In this document: in pieces, positions 34,962 through 35,000 of the stretch
How the letters are laid out: the number at the start of each line of letters is the position of its first letter
Numbering within the stretch: the first letter of the stretch is position 1
Source: Chitinophagaceae bacterium
GTDB lineage: Bacteria; Bacteroidota; Bacteroidia; Cytophagales; Cytophagaceae
Reading direction: 5' to 3'
Assembly (NCBI GenBank): GCA_028288405.1
Contig: JAQBNS010000055.1
Coordinates: 1 to 35,000 of the forward strand
DNA: 35,000 nucleotides
Notes under the pieces: model-generated
What the model saw: the letters and a program-made list of their open reading frames with translations, nothing else
Databases searched by the model: none
Told to the model about the DNA's origin: nothing
Translations under genes and position numbers: made by a program

Positions 34962-34973
34962 ATAAAATACTTT

Positions 34974-35000
34974 ACAATGGAGAGTTTGATCCTGGCTCAG
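34974..35000 (+). rRNA. 16S ribosomal RNA, 5' end only
   Basis: The last 20 bases match the highly conserved 16S 5' region (AGAGTTTGATCCTGGCTCAG), which begins at about residue 8 of E. coli 16S. The mature 5' end is therefore estimated at about 34974. The rest is outside the window. Confidence 0.95.

Larger units (their letters stand above)
34427..34973 (+). other. rRNA operon leader region
   Basis: This non-coding stretch holds three tandem promoter-like repeats, a boxA-like site and a leader hairpin, described separately. From about 34800 to 34940 I see no further recognisable element. The inverted repeat 34484-34491/34523-34530 (8 bp) lies downstream of the first promoter. Confidence 0.7.

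Overview
The window comes from a low-to-mid GC Bacteroidota chromosome, most likely of the Cytophagales/Sphingobacteriales type. Three things suggest this: promoter elements of the Bacteroidota form TTTG-N19/21-TAnnTTTG, few visible Shine-Dalgarno sites with several TTG/GTG starts, and Bacteroidota-typical housekeeping genes (short adk followed by obgE, M61 peptidase beside dnaJ, DUF2480 protein, CtpA-like S41 peptidase). No mobile element, CRISPR array or tRNA was seen. The species is not determined.

Region 1 (1-14582, + strand) is a long, tightly packed surface-glycan operon with many 1-4 bp overlaps. It opens with the pseudaminic-acid pathway: partial spsF-like cytidylyltransferase, pseG, pseH, pseI. 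A PhyH-type dioxygenase, a Wzx-like flippase, a hexapeptide acyltransferase-like protein and a divergent glycosyltransferase-like protein follow. Next is the most interesting block (6707-11498): FkbH-type HAD protein, acyl carrier protein, methylmalonyl-CoA-epimerase-like VOC protein, MBOAT acyltransferase and SGNH-like membrane-anchored protein. This reads as a complete Dlt/Alg-style route for loading an acyl group (possibly glyceryl) on a carrier protein and exporting it onto a glycan. A GT4 glycosyltransferase and an AsnB-like amidotransferase close the operon.

Region 2 (14541-17401, - strand) is a two-gene operon of polytopic membrane proteins, a GT39-like glycosyltransferase and a Wzy-polymerase candidate. 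It converges on asnB with a 42 bp overlap. A 503 bp non-coding divergent region (17402-17904) separates it from Region 3.

Region 3 (17905-22263, + strand) is a second glycan operon: SDR sugar epimerase, GT4 glycosyltransferase, NodB-type deacetylase, formyltransferase, then an Lrp/AsnC regulator. The deacetylase/formyltransferase pair overlaps and could exchange N-acetyl for N-formyl groups.

Region 4 (22327-34426) is mostly core genome: TPR protein, M42-like peptidase, adk, obgE, grpE-dnaJ, M61 peptidase, rpmH (a 51-residue gene), rnpA, S41 peptidase, TauE/SafE transporter, tsaB and DUF2480. Long intergenic hairpins separate several of these units, and the dnaJ terminator lies inside the coding region of the opposing M61 gene.

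Region 5 (34427-35000) is the leader of an rRNA operon: three tandem promoter repeats, a boxA-like element, a UACG-capped hairpin, and the first 27 or so bases of 16S rRNA at the window edge.
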